Shown here piece by piece: positions 11,209-22,051 of a stretch of DNA of 64,000 bases. Source of the stretch: Garcia nutans (taxonomy: Eukaryota; Streptophyta; Magnoliopsida; Malpighiales; Euphorbiaceae). Both the position numbers and the translations under genes were made by a program. The notes beneath the pieces were generated by a model. That model made no database searches, was not told where the DNA came from, and saw nothing but the letters and a program-made list of their open reading frames with translations. Numbering within the stretch: position 1 is the first letter of the stretch; every line of letters starts with the position of its first letter. Location of the stretch: positions 9,533,501 to 9,597,500 of the forward strand of contig CANTUV010000053.1 in the NCBI GenBank assembly GCA_947685225.1, written 5' to 3'.

Positions 11209-11515
11209 ATCATTTTTCTTTTTTCGAAAATATTTTTTTTATCAACCACGATCATTTGCAGTTTGGGGCCGGCGGACTAATAAATTATTTGTTGACCTTT
11301 TAGAGCAACGCGAGTAATATCGCCGATATTGCCTCACTTAGCTCGTTTGCCCGAATCAGTATCTTTTTACAGCTGATTTGAGAGCGGTGGTGCTTGGGCG
11401 AGCTTAGGATGGCGTCGTAGGAAGACGGAAGAATGAGAAGGAGAATAGGCAAGCGCCATTCTTAGCGAAGCAGTGAGAGGGAGAGAATTAATTAAATTTT
11501 CTGGCAGCGCATGAC

Positions 11516-11635
11516 GGGTGCGATGATACCAGCACTAACGCACCGGATCCCATCAGAACTCCGAAGTTAAACATTCTTGGGCGAGAGTAGTACTGAGATG
11601 GGTGACCTCTTGGGAAGTCCTCGTGTTGCACCCCT
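11516..11635 (+). rRNA. rrn5: 5S rRNA gene, copy 21
   Basis: Changes C10G, G58A, G60T. Two helix II pairs are lost. Confidence 0.9.
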
Positions 11636-11942
11636 ATCATTTATCTTTTTTCAAAAATATTTTTTTTATCAACCACGATCATTTGCATTTTGGGGCCGGC
11701 GGACTAACAAATCATTTGTTAGCCTTTTAGAGAAACGCGAGTAATATCGCCGATATGGCGTCGCTTAGCTCATTTGCCCGAATCAGTGTCTTTCTGCAGT
11801 AGATTTGAGAGCGTTGGTGCGTGGGGGAGCTTAGGATGGCATCGTAGGAAGAGGGACGAATGAGAAAGAGAATAGGCAAGGGCCATTCTCAGCGAAGCAA
11901 TGAGAGGGAGAGAATAAATTAAATTTTCTGGCAGTGCATTAC

Positions 11943-12062
11943 GGATGCGATCATACCAGTACTAACGCACCGGATCCCATCAGAACTCCGAAGTTAAACG
12001 TGATTTGACGAGAGTAGTACTGAGATGGGTGACCTTTTGGGAAGTCCTTGTGTTGCACCCCT
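11943..12062 (+). rRNA. rrn5: 5S rRNA gene, copy 22
   Basis: Changes G3A, C18T, C61A, G64T, G66A, C94T, C107T. Helices I and II are both hit, so a pseudogene is likely. Confidence 0.86.
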
Positions 12063-12369
12063 ATCATTTTTCTTTTTTCAAAAATATTTTTTTTATCAAC
12101 CACGATCATTTGCAATTTGTGGACGGCGGACTAATAAATCATTTGTTGGCCTTTTAGAGCAACGCGAGTAATATCGCCGATATGGCGTCGCTTGGCTCGT
12201 TTGCCCAAATCAGTCTCTCTCTGCAGTAGATTTGAGAGCGTTGGTGCGTGGGCGAGCTTAGGATGGCATCGTAGGAAGAGGGACGAATGAGAAAGAGAAT
12301 AGACAAGGGCCATTCTCAGCGAAGCAGTGAGAGGGAGAGAATAAATTAAATTTTCTGGCAGCGCATGAC

Positions 12370-12489
12370 GGGTGCGATCATACCAGCACTAACGCACCGG
12401 ATCCCATCGGAACTCCGAAGATAAACATGCTTGGGCGAGAGTAGTACTGAGATGGGTGACCTCTTCGGAAGTCCTCGTGTTGCACCCCT
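12370..12489 (+). rRNA. rrn5: 5S rRNA gene, copy 23
   Basis: Changes A40G, T52A, G58A, G97C. Confidence 0.9.
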
Positions 12490-12795
12490 ATCATTTTTCT
12501 TTTTTCGAAAATATTTTTTTTATCAACCACTATCCTTCGCAGTTTGGGGCCTGCGGACTAATAAATCATTTGTTGGCCTTTTAGAGCAGCGCGAGTAATA
12601 TCGCCGATATGGCGTCGCCTGGCTCGTTTGCCCGAATCAGTCTCTCTTTGCAGCAGATTTGAGAGCGTTGGTGCGGGGCGAGCTTAGGATGGCATCGTAG
12701 GAAGAGGGACGAATGAGAAAGAGAATAGGCAAGGGCCATTCTCAGCGAAGCAGTGAGAGGGAGAGAATAAATTAAATTTTCTGGCAGCGCATTAC

Positions 12796-12915
12796 GGGTG
12801 CGATCATACCAGCACTAACGCACCGGATCCCATCAGAACTCCGAAGTCAAATGTGCTTGGACGAGAGTAGTACTGAGATGGGTGTCCTCTTGGGAAGTCC
12901 TTGTGTTGCACACCT
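12796..12915 (+). rRNA. rrn5: 5S rRNA gene, copy 24
   Basis: Changes T53C, C57T, G66A, A90T, C107T, C117A. Confidence 0.88.
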
Positions 12916-13222
12916 ATCATTTTTCTTTTTTCGAAAATATTTTTTTTATCAACCACGATCATTTGCAGTTTGGGGCCGGCGGACTAATAAATTATTTGTT
13001 GACCTTTTAGAGCAACGCGAGTAATATCGCCGATATGGCGTCACTTAGCTCGTTTGCCCGAATCAGTATCTTTCTGCAGCAGATTTGAGAGCGGTGGTGC
13101 TTGGGCGAGCTTAGGATGGCATCGTAGGAAGACTGATGAATTAGAAAGAGAATAGGCAAGCGCCATTCTCAGCGAAGCAGTGAGAGGGAGAGAATAAATT
13201 AAATTTTCTGGCAGCGCATGAC

Positions 13223-13342
13223 GGGTGTGATCATACCAGCACTAACGCACCGGATCCCATCAGAACTCCGAAGTTAAACATTCTTGGGCGAGAGTAGTAC
13301 TGAGATGGGTGACCTCTTGGGAAGTCCTCGAGTTGCACCCCT
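13223..13342 (+). rRNA. rrn5: 5S rRNA gene, copy 25
   Basis: Changes C6T, G58A, G60T, T109A. T109A is shared only with the copy at 28165 in array B. Confidence 0.89.
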
Positions 13343-13643
13343 ATCATTTTTTTTATAAATATTTTTTTTATCAACCACGATCATTTGCAGTTTGGGGCCG
13401 GCGGACTAATAAATCATTTTTAGCCTTTTAGAGCAACGCGAGTAATATCGCCGATATGGCGTCGCTTAGCTCATTTGCCCAAATCAGTATCTTTCTGCAG
13501 CAGATTTGAGAGCGTTGGTGCGTGGGCGAGCTTAGGATGGCATCGTAGGAAGAGGGACGAATGAGAAAGAGAATAGGCAAGGGCCATTCTCAGCGAAGCA
13601 GTGAGAGGGAGAGAATAAATTAAATTTTCTGGCAGTGCATTAC

Positions 13644-13763
13644 GGGTGCGATCATACCAGTACTAACGCACCGGATCCCATCAGAACTCCAAAGTTAAAT
13701 GTGCTTTGGCGAGACTAGTACTGAGATGGGTGACCATTTGGGAAGTCCTTGTGTTGCACCGCT
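13644..13763 (+). rRNA. rrn5: 5S rRNA gene, copy 26
   Basis: Changes C18T, G48A, C57T, G64T, G72C, T93A, C94T, C107T, C118G. C118G breaks the G1-C118 pair; T93A and C94T hit helix IV. Confidence 0.85.
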
Positions 13764-14072
13764 ATCATTTTTCTTTTTTAAAAAATATGTTTTTTTTATC
13801 AACCACGATCATTTGCAGTTTGGGGCCGGCGGACTAATAAATCATTTGTTGGCCTTTTAGAGCAACGCGAGTAATATAGCCGATATGGCGTCGCTTGGCT
13901 CGTTTGCCCGAATCAGTCTCTCTCTGCAGCAGATTTGAGAGTGTTGGTGCGTGGGCGAGCTTAGAATGGCATCGTAGGAAGAGGGACGAATAAGAAAGAG
14001 AATAGGCAAGGGTCATTCTCATTGAAACCGTGAGAGGGAGAGAATAAATTAAATTTTCTGGCAGCGCATTAC

Positions 14073-14192
14073 GGGTGCGATCATACCAGCACAAACGCAC
14101 CGGATCCCATCAGAACTCCGAAGTCAAAAGGGCTTGGGCGAGAGTAGTACTGAGATGGGTGACCTCTTGGGAAGTCCTTGTGTTGCACCCCT
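14073..14192 (+). rRNA. rrn5: 5S rRNA gene, copy 27
   Basis: Changes T21A, T53C, C57A, T59G, C107T. Nearly the same as the copy at 24760 on the other side of E2. Confidence 0.89.
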
Positions 14193-14495
14193 ATCATTTT
14201 TTTTTGAAAATATTTTTTTTATCAACCACGATCATTTGCAGTGTGGGTCCGGCGGACTAATAAATCATTTGTTGGCCTTTTAGAGCAACGCGAGTAATAT
14301 CGCCGATATGGCGTCGCTTAGCTCATTTGCCCAAATCAGTATCTTTCTGCAGCAGATTTGAGAGCGTTGGTGCGTGGCCGAGCTTAGGATGGCATCGTAG
14401 GAAGAGGGACGAATGAGAAAGAGAGTAGGCAAGAGCCATTCTCAGCGAAGCAGTGAGAGGGAGAGAATAAATTAAATTTTCTGGCAGTGCATTAC

Positions 14496-14615
14496 GGGTG
14501 CGATCATACCAGTACTAACGCACCGGATCCCATCAGAACTCCAAAGTTAAATGTGCTTTGGCGAGACTAGTACTGAGATGGGTGACCATTTGGGAAGTCC
14601 TTGTGTTGCACCCCT
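14496..14615 (+). rRNA. rrn5: 5S rRNA gene, copy 28
   Basis: Same changes as the copy at 13644 except that C118 is kept. Last full gene before E2. Confidence 0.87.
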
Positions 14616-14680
14616 ATCATTTTTCTTTTTTAAAAAATATTTTTTTTATCAACCACGATCATTTGCAGTTTAGGGCCGGC

Positions 14681-14925
14681 GGACTAATAAATCATTTGTT
14701 GGCCTTTTAGAGCAACGCGAGTAATATAGCCGATATGGCGTCGCTTGGCTCGTTTGCCCGAATCAGTCTCTCTCTGCAGCAGATTTGAGAGTGTTGGTGC
14801 GTGGGCGAGCTTAGAATGGCACCGTAGGAAGAGGGACGAATAAGAAAGAGAATAGGCAAGGGCCATTCTCATTGAAACCGTGAGAGGGAGAGAATAAATT
14901 AAATTTTCTGGCAGCGCATTACGGG
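14681..14925 (+). repeat. 245-bp direct repeat left of E2 (partner at 24518)
   Basis: This spacer segment, from GGACTAATAAATC to the first GGG of 5S, recurs at 24518-24762 with one difference that I can see (GAAGAGGGAC against GAAGATGGAC). Both carry GGCACCGTAGG where other units have GGCATCGTAGG. The two copies were adjacent before E2 inserted between them. Confidence 0.85.
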
Positions 14926-14926
14926 C
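14923..14926 (+). pseudogene. 5S remnant at the left edge of E2
   Basis: The promoter region and first bases of a 5S gene (ACGGG) join directly to spacer sequence CGGACT; about 180 bp that would lie between them are absent. Two bases (GG) are shared at the join. E2 follows at once. Confidence 0.85.
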
Positions 14927-14931
14927 GGACT
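14927..14931 (+). repeat. Target-site duplication of E2, left copy (GGACT)
   Basis: GGACT directly precedes the 5' LTR and directly follows the 3' LTR (24518-24522). Five bp is the usual size for Ty3/gypsy integrase. Confidence 0.93.
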
Positions 14932-15057
14932 TGTAATATCCCAAAATATACCCTAGATGTTTTGGGTTTTATTATTATTATAATTGGATTTATTGTATAT
15001 GTTTTATTGTTAGAAAAAGGGGTTTTTAAAAGAAGTGTATATGTGATGTATATTAGG

Positions 15058-15073
15058 ATATATATAACATATA
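15058..15073 (+). promoter_or_regulatory. Possible LTR TATA box
   Basis: ATATATATAACATATA is identical here and in the otherwise diverged E3 LTR (34786-34801), while bases around it differ. It could be the TATA box for retrotransposon RNA. Its place only 126 bp into the LTR would imply a short U3, so the call is tentative. Confidence 0.35.
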
Positions 15074-15660
15074 CCTAAGTCATGGAAAGTCAAAGTTTTG
15101 AGTTAGTGGAAGAAGATATTTGTTGTGTTTTTGAATTTGTTATTAATTAATTAATAAGGATTTGAATGTGTGGAAGAGGTTGAAAGAGATTAGTTTAATA
15201 TTTTAAATTGCTTGGTTGAGAGAGTTTTAAGGAAAAGAGGGGTTTGACTTTGGATTTCTCTTTCTTCCTTCTTCTTTCTTTCTCATTACCGTGGATCACT
15301 TTCTCCTTCTCCTTCCTTTTCTTTGTTTGGCCGGTTAACACAAGAAACAAGAGAGCAAAGAAGAGATTTGAACCTCTAACTCAAGATCTAAGGAAGCTTT
15401 CAAGAGTTCAAGTGGAAAGTTAAGAGATTTCTTCATCTTTGGTAAGTTCTTCACTTGACTCTTTGATTTCTTTGAGTTTTTGAGTTGAGTTGTGATTGGT
15501 ATGTGATTATGTTGTTTAAGATGGGTTTAAGAGTGTTTGGGTAACTGATTTCTTGTTTTTGGGGATGGATTGGAGGAAAGAGTAGTTGTTGGAAGTGATT
15601 GTTTTGAGGTTGTGTTTTAGGTTTGTGTTGTTGTTTTGGCCGGAATCTGGGTTGTTGGCC

Positions 15661-16015
15661 TGACACGCCCTAGGGCACGTCCAGGATTTTGGGCGTGTCG
15701 ATAGCTATGTATTTTGGGATGAGTGGCACAACCAGTGACACGCCCATGTCACTGAGCGTGTTGTAGCTTCTGTGTGGCAGTAGGATTGACACGACCAGTA
15801 ACACGCCCGTGTTATTGAGCGTGTCATAGCCACTGTGTTTTTGGGGTATTGACACGGCCATGAGCACGTTCTTGATGTTGGACGTGTCACTATTGTTGTG
15901 AGGCAGAAGGTATTACACGCCCAGTAACACGCCTGTGTCATTGAGCGTGTAAAAGCTTCTGTGTTGTGGAGTTAGGGCACGGTCAGGGACACGCCCGTGT
16001 GGGTGAGCGTGTCAT
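15661..16015 (+). repeat. 63-bp tandem repeat, about six copies, in E2 5' LTR
   Basis: The ACACGCCC motif or its variants recurs near 15675, 15738, 15801, 15864, 15927 and 15989, a period of 62-63 bp. Each copy also has a GAGCGTGT-like arm, so each can fold on itself. The same block is in the 3' LTR at 22782-23136. Confidence 0.85.
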
Positions 16016-16490
16016 GGTTAGAGTTTGCCCTAGTTGGTTCTTAGCCTTATGTTCTTATAAGGGTTTCATCTTCCTTTGGATTAGGTTGTGAAGAAGGTGA
16101 ATTACTCTAATTCAAGAAGTGAAAGATTGTTGGAAAGAGAGGTGTTAATATTGTGTGGGTTGCATTTAAGGTAAGTATAAACTACATTATTGCATACATC
16201 CATATGATGTTGAAATTTAACATACATTTCATGATATTGATGATGCTTATGAATAATGTTATGTTGTGTATAATGTGGAATATGATGTGAACATTTATAA
16301 TGATGTGAAAGATATGATAATGTGATGAATTGTATTTATGTGATGAGAAGCCATGATTGTTGGCTATGATGATAAAATAAATTACAATTGAGGCAAGGTT
16401 GCCTATTGCGAAAATGAGAATGAAATGATTTTGTGTAAAGTGTGTTATTCAACCTTCAGAGTTCTGATTTTGGCAGGCATGCCTATTGTA

Positions 16491-16739
16491 GTAACAGTCT
16501 AGCCGGGTTGAGGATCTCCTCAAGTTGTTGAGTTGATGGTCCAAGAGACTGGGTCTGTTACTTTATAAATGTGAAATGATAGATGTAAATTGAAGTAACA
16601 GTCTAGCCGGGTTGAGGATCTCCTCGATTTAGTCGGGTTGATGGTCCAAGAGACTGGGTCTGTTACAGGTAACATTCTAGCCGGGTTGAGGATCTCCTCA
16701 AGTTGTTGAGTTGATGGTCCAAGAGACTGGGTCTGTTAC
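16491..16739 (+). repeat. Three 71-bp repeats with inverted ends in E2 5' LTR
   Basis: Copies at 16491-16561, 16595-16666 and 16669-16739 each start with GTAACA and end with TGTTAC, and share GGGTTGAGGATCTCCTC and GGTCCAAGAGACTGGGTCTG. The E3 LTR has two copies (36113-36290). Confidence 0.85.
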
Positions 16740-17012
16740 CCTATCCATGGATAGAGAGATGTGTATTTTGCCTACGGGCTTGATTATTGTGATATTGGAC
16801 CGAAACAGCAACTCTGAACTTTGAATAACAAATTAGTGTCTTGTGGGCCCATAGGTGTCTTTGTTGAATGAGTATAATGGATGATGATATGATTATTGAA
16901 ATTATGAAATTTAACCTTTATATATATATATGATTATTATTGATTGAATGTATGATATTGATATTGACATTTCATATTATCATGATGGTTTGTACTACTG
17001 AGTTTTGGCTCA

Positions 17013-17034
17013 GCGCGATTGTGGTTCATCGCGC
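17013..17034 (+). promoter_or_regulatory. Conserved GCGCGAT hairpin in E2 5' LTR
   Basis: GCGCGAT and ATCGCGC flank an 8-base loop. The stem is intact in all three LTRs of the window although the E3 loop has a different sequence and length, which suggests selection on the stem or on a bound protein's site. Confidence 0.55.
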
Positions 17035-17388
17035 AGGTGGTAGAGTTGATAGGGTTGAGACTGAGGATTCCTCTAGACCTAGTTGAGCTTTACTTGAAGA
17101 GTTGGATTAGAGCTTAAAGATCAGAGAGTCAAGCTGCCAATCATGTATCTATTCTATGTTGTATATATTTTTGACGTTTATGTATTTGAACTTGTAAAAA
17201 TTTGTGATAACTTCCGCTGTGAATTTATAAATGTTTTTATACATAGTATCTTTTGAATTTCCTTTAAACATTCGAGTTATGAGTTGTGTATTTTAAGCAG
17301 TGGCATGTTCTATATTCAGTATACGTATTATACGATCGTATAAGCATGCTTGGTACGTATACGGGATATAGGGGTGTTACAATTATTT

Positions 17389-17401
17389 TGGTATCAGAGC
17401 C
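17389..17401 (+). other. E2 primer-binding site (tRNA-iMet type)
   Basis: TGGTATCAGAGCC lies 7 bp after the 5' LTR. It matches the 3' end of plant initiator methionine tRNA, the common primer of this lineage. The leader from 17402 to 17550 holds no other feature that I recognise. Confidence 0.9.
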
Positions 17402-20400
17402 TAGGTTTGAGATTCTCAACCTAGGTCAAGTATAAGAAAAAGAGTATTTTGATTTTAAAAGTGAGTTTTTGAATAGAATACATGTTTGGTGTCGGCAGTC
17501 TCTGATCTTTAATGAGGAGTATTCTACTGTGTTTGCAGATATAGGTTATAATGGATCCTCATTCGCGTCAATCCGTTGAGGGTAGTGCTGAGAGCATAGC
17601 TCCAGAGGTTGGATTAGATGGAGCTAGAGTGGATGGATCTGGAGAGGCCCCTGTTTCTGTGTCAGGGAGACCAGCTGGTGAGGAGATTCCACCAGTTTGG
17701 TTTAGGCATATGTTTGAATTTATGAGGCAGGCACCAGTGCAACCACCTCCACCACAGCCTATGGTACCAGTGAGACAGTATGATAAACTACGAAAATATG
17801 GAGCAGAGGATTTCTTGGGTACCATTGATCCAGCTGTAGCTGAGCAGTGGCTAGATAAAGTTCAGAGAGTATTTGTTCAGTTACAAGCCACTCCGGAAGA
17901 AAGATTTGATTATGCAAGATCTTTGTTGCAGAAGGACGCATACGACTGGTGGAAGACAGTGCCCCATGCTATGGATGATCCACCGACATTGTCCTATGCT
18001 GATTTTCTGAGAGAATTTGAATTGAAATATACTCTGAGGGAGTATAAAGATTTGAAGAAAATGGAATTCCTAAGTTTGAAGCAAGATCACCGGACTGTAA
18101 CAGAATATGAATTAGAATTTATCCGGTTGAGTCGCTATGCCGGAGGGATTATCTCTGATGAGATTGACCGGTGTAGAAGGTTTGAGGAGGGACTGAGACC
18201 CTCACTGATGTGTCATGTGGCTGGTTTTAGATACCAGGATTTCTCTCAGCTGGTTGCAGCGGCTAAAGGTGTGGAGAGAGCACAAATTTTAGCAGCAGCC
18301 GCTACTGAAGAGGAGACCCGGGTTAGAAGACCTCAGTTTGAGGCAGGATCCTCATCTGTGAAGAGAGGTAGAGGCAGTTTTACTCCTAGGTTTAGTAGGA
18401 GTCAGAGACCGGCTGGTAGGTCAGTTCAGTTACAGAGATCACGATCGAGACCTACAGCTTCAGCAGCGAGTGTTCCTACTCCTGCAGTTCAGAGATCCAC
18501 TCTACCTGTCTGTGCCCAGTGTGGAGGGTCACATAGAGGTGCTTGTTGGCAGAATAGAGGACCAGCTGTGTGCTTCAGATGTGGTTCTCCCGATCATTTT
18601 ATTAGGGAGTGTCCAGAGATGCAGGAGCAGAGATCGGTTGATTCTGCAGTTTCTCGACCTAGTGTCAGAGGTAGTCGAGGGGGCAGAGGTTTCTCCAGAG
18701 GGGGTAGGCCTGGTTATTATCAGAGAGGAGGATCTTCATCCAGGGATACTATGCCAGATGAGGCTGGGCCTTCTCAACGGGTTTATGTGATGCAAAGACA
18801 ACCAGATGCTTCTGCAGTCATTGCTGGTACTTTCTCTTTATTTGGCATTTCAGTTCTTGCTTTAATTGATCCAGGCTCAACTCATTCATATATTAGTGCA
18901 TCTGTGTTGCCTGTGACTGATTTGCATGCTGAGTCCCTAGGATTTGATGTGTTAGTGACAAATCCGTTAGGGCATAGTGTGATTGTTAGCAAGGTGCACC
19001 GGGATAGTGCGGTTGAGGTACAAGGTGAGGAGTTTCTTGGAGACTTGATTGAAATGCCTTTTAAAGAGTATGATTTGATTTTGGGTATGGATTGGTTGTC
19101 TAGGCATGGAGCTGTAGTTGATTGTCAGAAGAAATGTGTCACTTTGAGAACTAGTGATGATAGGAGTGTGATGGTGTTCAGTGAGCAGAGACAGCTTGCA
19201 TCCTTGTTCGTATCAGCTGTATCAGCTAGACGGATGATTAGAAAAGGGTGTGATGCTTACCTTGCTCATGTTGTGGATACTAGAGTAAGGAGTTCTCAAA
19301 TTGATGATATAGCCACAGTTTCAGATTTTTCAGATGTGTTTCCAGAGGAGTTGCCAGGGTTGCCTCCTGAGAGAGAGGTTGAGTTTGGTATCGATTTGTT
19401 GCCTGGTACCACTCCCATCTCTATTACTCCTTATAGAATGGCGCCAGCTGAATTGAGAGAGTTAAAGGTGCAGTTGCATGAATTGTTGGATAAAGGATTT
19501 ATTCGCCCCAGTGTTTCTCCTTGGGGAGCTCCTGTATTATTTGTGAAGAAGAAGGATGGTACTATGAGGTTATGCATTGACTATAGGCAATTGAATAAAG
19601 TGACTATTAAGAATAAATATTCTTTGCCTAGAATTGACGATCTCTTTGATCAATTGAAGGGAGCATCAGTGTTTTCTAAGATTGATTTGAGATCATGGTA
19701 TCATCAGCTGAAAGTGAGAGCTGAAGATGTTTCTAAGACAGCTTTCCGCACCAGGTATGGGCATTATGAGTTTTTAGTAATGCCTTTTGGGTTGACGAAT
19801 GCACCTGCAGCTTTCATGGATTTGATGAATAGGGTGTTTAGGCCCTATTTGGATCAATTTGTGGTGGTCTTTATTGATGATATCTTGGTGTATTCTCGTA
19901 GTGAGGAGGAGCATGCAAACATTTGCGGATTGTGTTACAAATTTTGAGAGAGAAGCAATTATATGCTAAGTTATCAAAATGTGAGTTTTGGCTTGACCAA
20001 GTGATTTTTCTGGGTCATATAGTTTCAGCAGATGGTATTAGAGTTGATCCAAGTAAAGTTGAAGCTATTTTGAATTGGAATCCACCAAAGTCTGTAACTG
20101 AAGTTAGAAGTTTTTTTTGCGTTTGGCATGCTATTATCGACGCTTTGTAAAAGGTTTTTCTTTGATAGCCACTCCACTCACCCGATTGCTTCGGAAAGGA
20201 TTTAAATTTGTGTGGACGGATCAGTGTCAATCTAGCTTTGAGCAGTTGAAAGAAATGTTGACACAAGCCCCTGTTCTTACTTTACCCGTGGAGGATAAAC
20301 CGTATGTGATTTTTAGTGATGCTTCACATAGTGGTTTAGGGTGTGTTTTGATGCAAGAGGGTAAAGTTATAGCTTATGCCTCTCGGCAGTTGAAGCCGCA

Positions 20401-21976
20401 TGAGCTTAACTATCCGACTCATGATTTGGAGTTAGCGGCTATAGTGTTTGCTTTGAAGATTTGGCGCCACTATTTGTATGGAGAGAAATGCTTTATCTAT
20501 ACGGATCACAAAAGTTTGAAATATTTGGGTGTTCAGAAGGAGCTGAATCTTAGGCAAAGACGATGGTTAGAACCGATTAAAGATTACGACTGCTTGATTG
20601 TTTACCATCCTGGTAAGGCAAATGTAGTTGCTGATGCCTTAAGTCGGAAATCTTTAGCAGGTTTGGCTGTTTATTCGCTCTCGTTGTTTGTTGAGTTAAG
20701 AGCGATGCATGCTAGTTTTGAAGTATGTAATGATGGTGCATTATTAGCTCAACTGCAGTTGAGACCCATATTGTTGGATCAGATTAAGGAGGTTCAATTG
20801 ACGGATGAGAAAATTCAGAAGATTGTATCAGATTGCCGAGATGGAGTGAGCCGAGATTTTCATGTGAAGAGTGATGGTAGTCTTTGGTTCAAGGATAGAT
20901 TGTGTGTTTCTGATGATGATAATTTGAAAAGGATCATTTTGGAAGAAGCACACCAATCGGTGTTTGCCATACATCCGGGAAGTACAAAGATGTACCATGA
21001 CTTAAGACAGCATTACTGGTGGCCTGGTATGAAGAGAGGCATAGCGGATTTTGTATCCAAATGTCTTACTTGTCAGAGGGTGAAAGCTGAACATCAAGTT
21101 CCAACAGGGTTGCTTCAACCCTTAACAGTGCCGGAATGGAAATGGGAAAGGGTGACAATGGATTTTGTATCAGGGTTGCCTTTGACTCAGAGAAAGCATG
21201 ATGCTATTTGGGTAATTGTGGATCGGTTAGCAAAGACAGCTCATTTTCTTCCGGTTCGTATGGATTATTCTCTTGAGAAGTTAGTTGAGCTGTATATTCG
21301 TGAGATTGTGAAGTTGTATGGAGTCCCAATTTCTTTAGTGTCGGATTGAGATCCCCGGCTCACTTCAAGGTTTTGGAAGAGTTTACATAGGGCTATGGGT
21401 TCTCGATTGCACTTTAGTACTGCATTTCATCCACAGACCGATGGTCAGTCAGAGAGAGTGATACAGATTATTGAGGATATGTTGAGAAGCTGTGTCATCG
21501 ATTTCTCGGGGAGTTGGGACAGATTGTTGCCACTTGTGGAATTTGCTTACAACAACAGTCACCAATCAAGCATTGGTATGGCACCATTTGAGGCTTTGTA
21601 TGGTACACGTTGTAGAACGCCCTTATGTTGGAACGAAACTGGTGAAGGTAAATTAATTGGTCCGGATTTGGTTAGAGAGACTGAAGAGAAAGTGAAAACA
21701 ATTCGGGAGCGGTTAAAAGCAGCTTCAGACCGACAGAAATCTTATTCAAATTTGAAAAGGAGAGACATTGAGTATAATGTGGGAGATAAAGTATTCTTGA
21801 AAGTGTCTCCTTGGAAAAGGATATTGAGATTTGGTCGAAAAGGAAAACTAAGTCCTCGTTTTGTTGGATCATATGAGATTTTGGAAAGGGTTGGACCAGT
21901 TGCATATCGGCTTGCTTTGCCACCGGAGTTGGATAGGATCCATAATGTTTTCCATGTTTCTATGTTAAGAAGATAT

Positions 21977-21984
21977 AGATCAGT
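21977..21984 (+). other. Deletion point of the E2 chromodomain
   Basis: Compared with E3, the sequence jumps from the AGATC at E3 34331 to the AGATC at 34525, dropping 194 bp. The shared AGATC points to deletion between short direct repeats. The E3 segment lost in E2 encodes the chromodomain. Confidence 0.85.
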
Positions 21985-22039
21985 ATCCACAATTGTTTCA
22001 GACTTGATATCAGGTAATTTCGAGGACGAAATTTCTTTT

Positions 22040-22051
22040 AGAGGGGGAGAA
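22040..22051 (+). other. E2 polypurine tract
   Basis: AGAGGGGGAGAA lies one base before the 3' LTR and would prime plus-strand DNA synthesis. E3 has the same tract. Confidence 0.88.

Larger units (their letters stand above)
2721..14931 (+). repeat. 5S rDNA tandem array A (28 full copies)
   Basis: Units of about 427 bp run head to tail, with 5S starts usually 421-428 bp apart. The consensus gene has 120 nt, begins GGGTGCGATC and ends TTGCACCCCT; copy changes below are numbered on it. Pairings used here: helix I 1-9/110-118, helix II 16-20/58-62, helix III 29-32/45-48, helix IV 78-83/93-98. The spacer starts with T-runs, then a GGGGCCGGCGGACTAATAAA block, a middle part, and a purine-rich GTGAGAGGGAGAGAATAAAT stretch before the gene. 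Two main spacer types occur, often alternating: one with CTCTCTCTGCAG and GCGTTGGTGCGTGGG, the other with TATCTTTCTGCAG and GCGGTGGTGCTTGGG. 2721-2989 is a partial spacer next to E1. I see no other gene in the spacers. Confidence 0.96.
14932..17381 (+). repeat. E2 5' LTR (2,450 bp)
   Basis: Starts TGTAATATCC and ends GGTGTTACA, so the termini are the inverted pair TGTAA/TTACA. It contains a pyrimidine-rich stretch near 15256-15333, a 63-bp GC-rich tandem repeat (15661-16015), three 71-bp repeats with inverted ends (16491-16739) and a perfect GCGCGAT hairpin (17013-17034). Confidence 0.95.

Noticed and set aside
15451..15941. Short open frames in the LTRs on the minus strand
   Set aside because: They appear in both E2 LTRs only because the LTRs are copies; the E3 LTR lacks them. 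The repeated Thr/Cys/Trp-rich pattern comes from the 63-bp repeat.
18470..18790. Second open frame of 106 codons inside E2 gag
   Set aside because: It is in another frame over the zinc-knuckle region and is not kept in E3.
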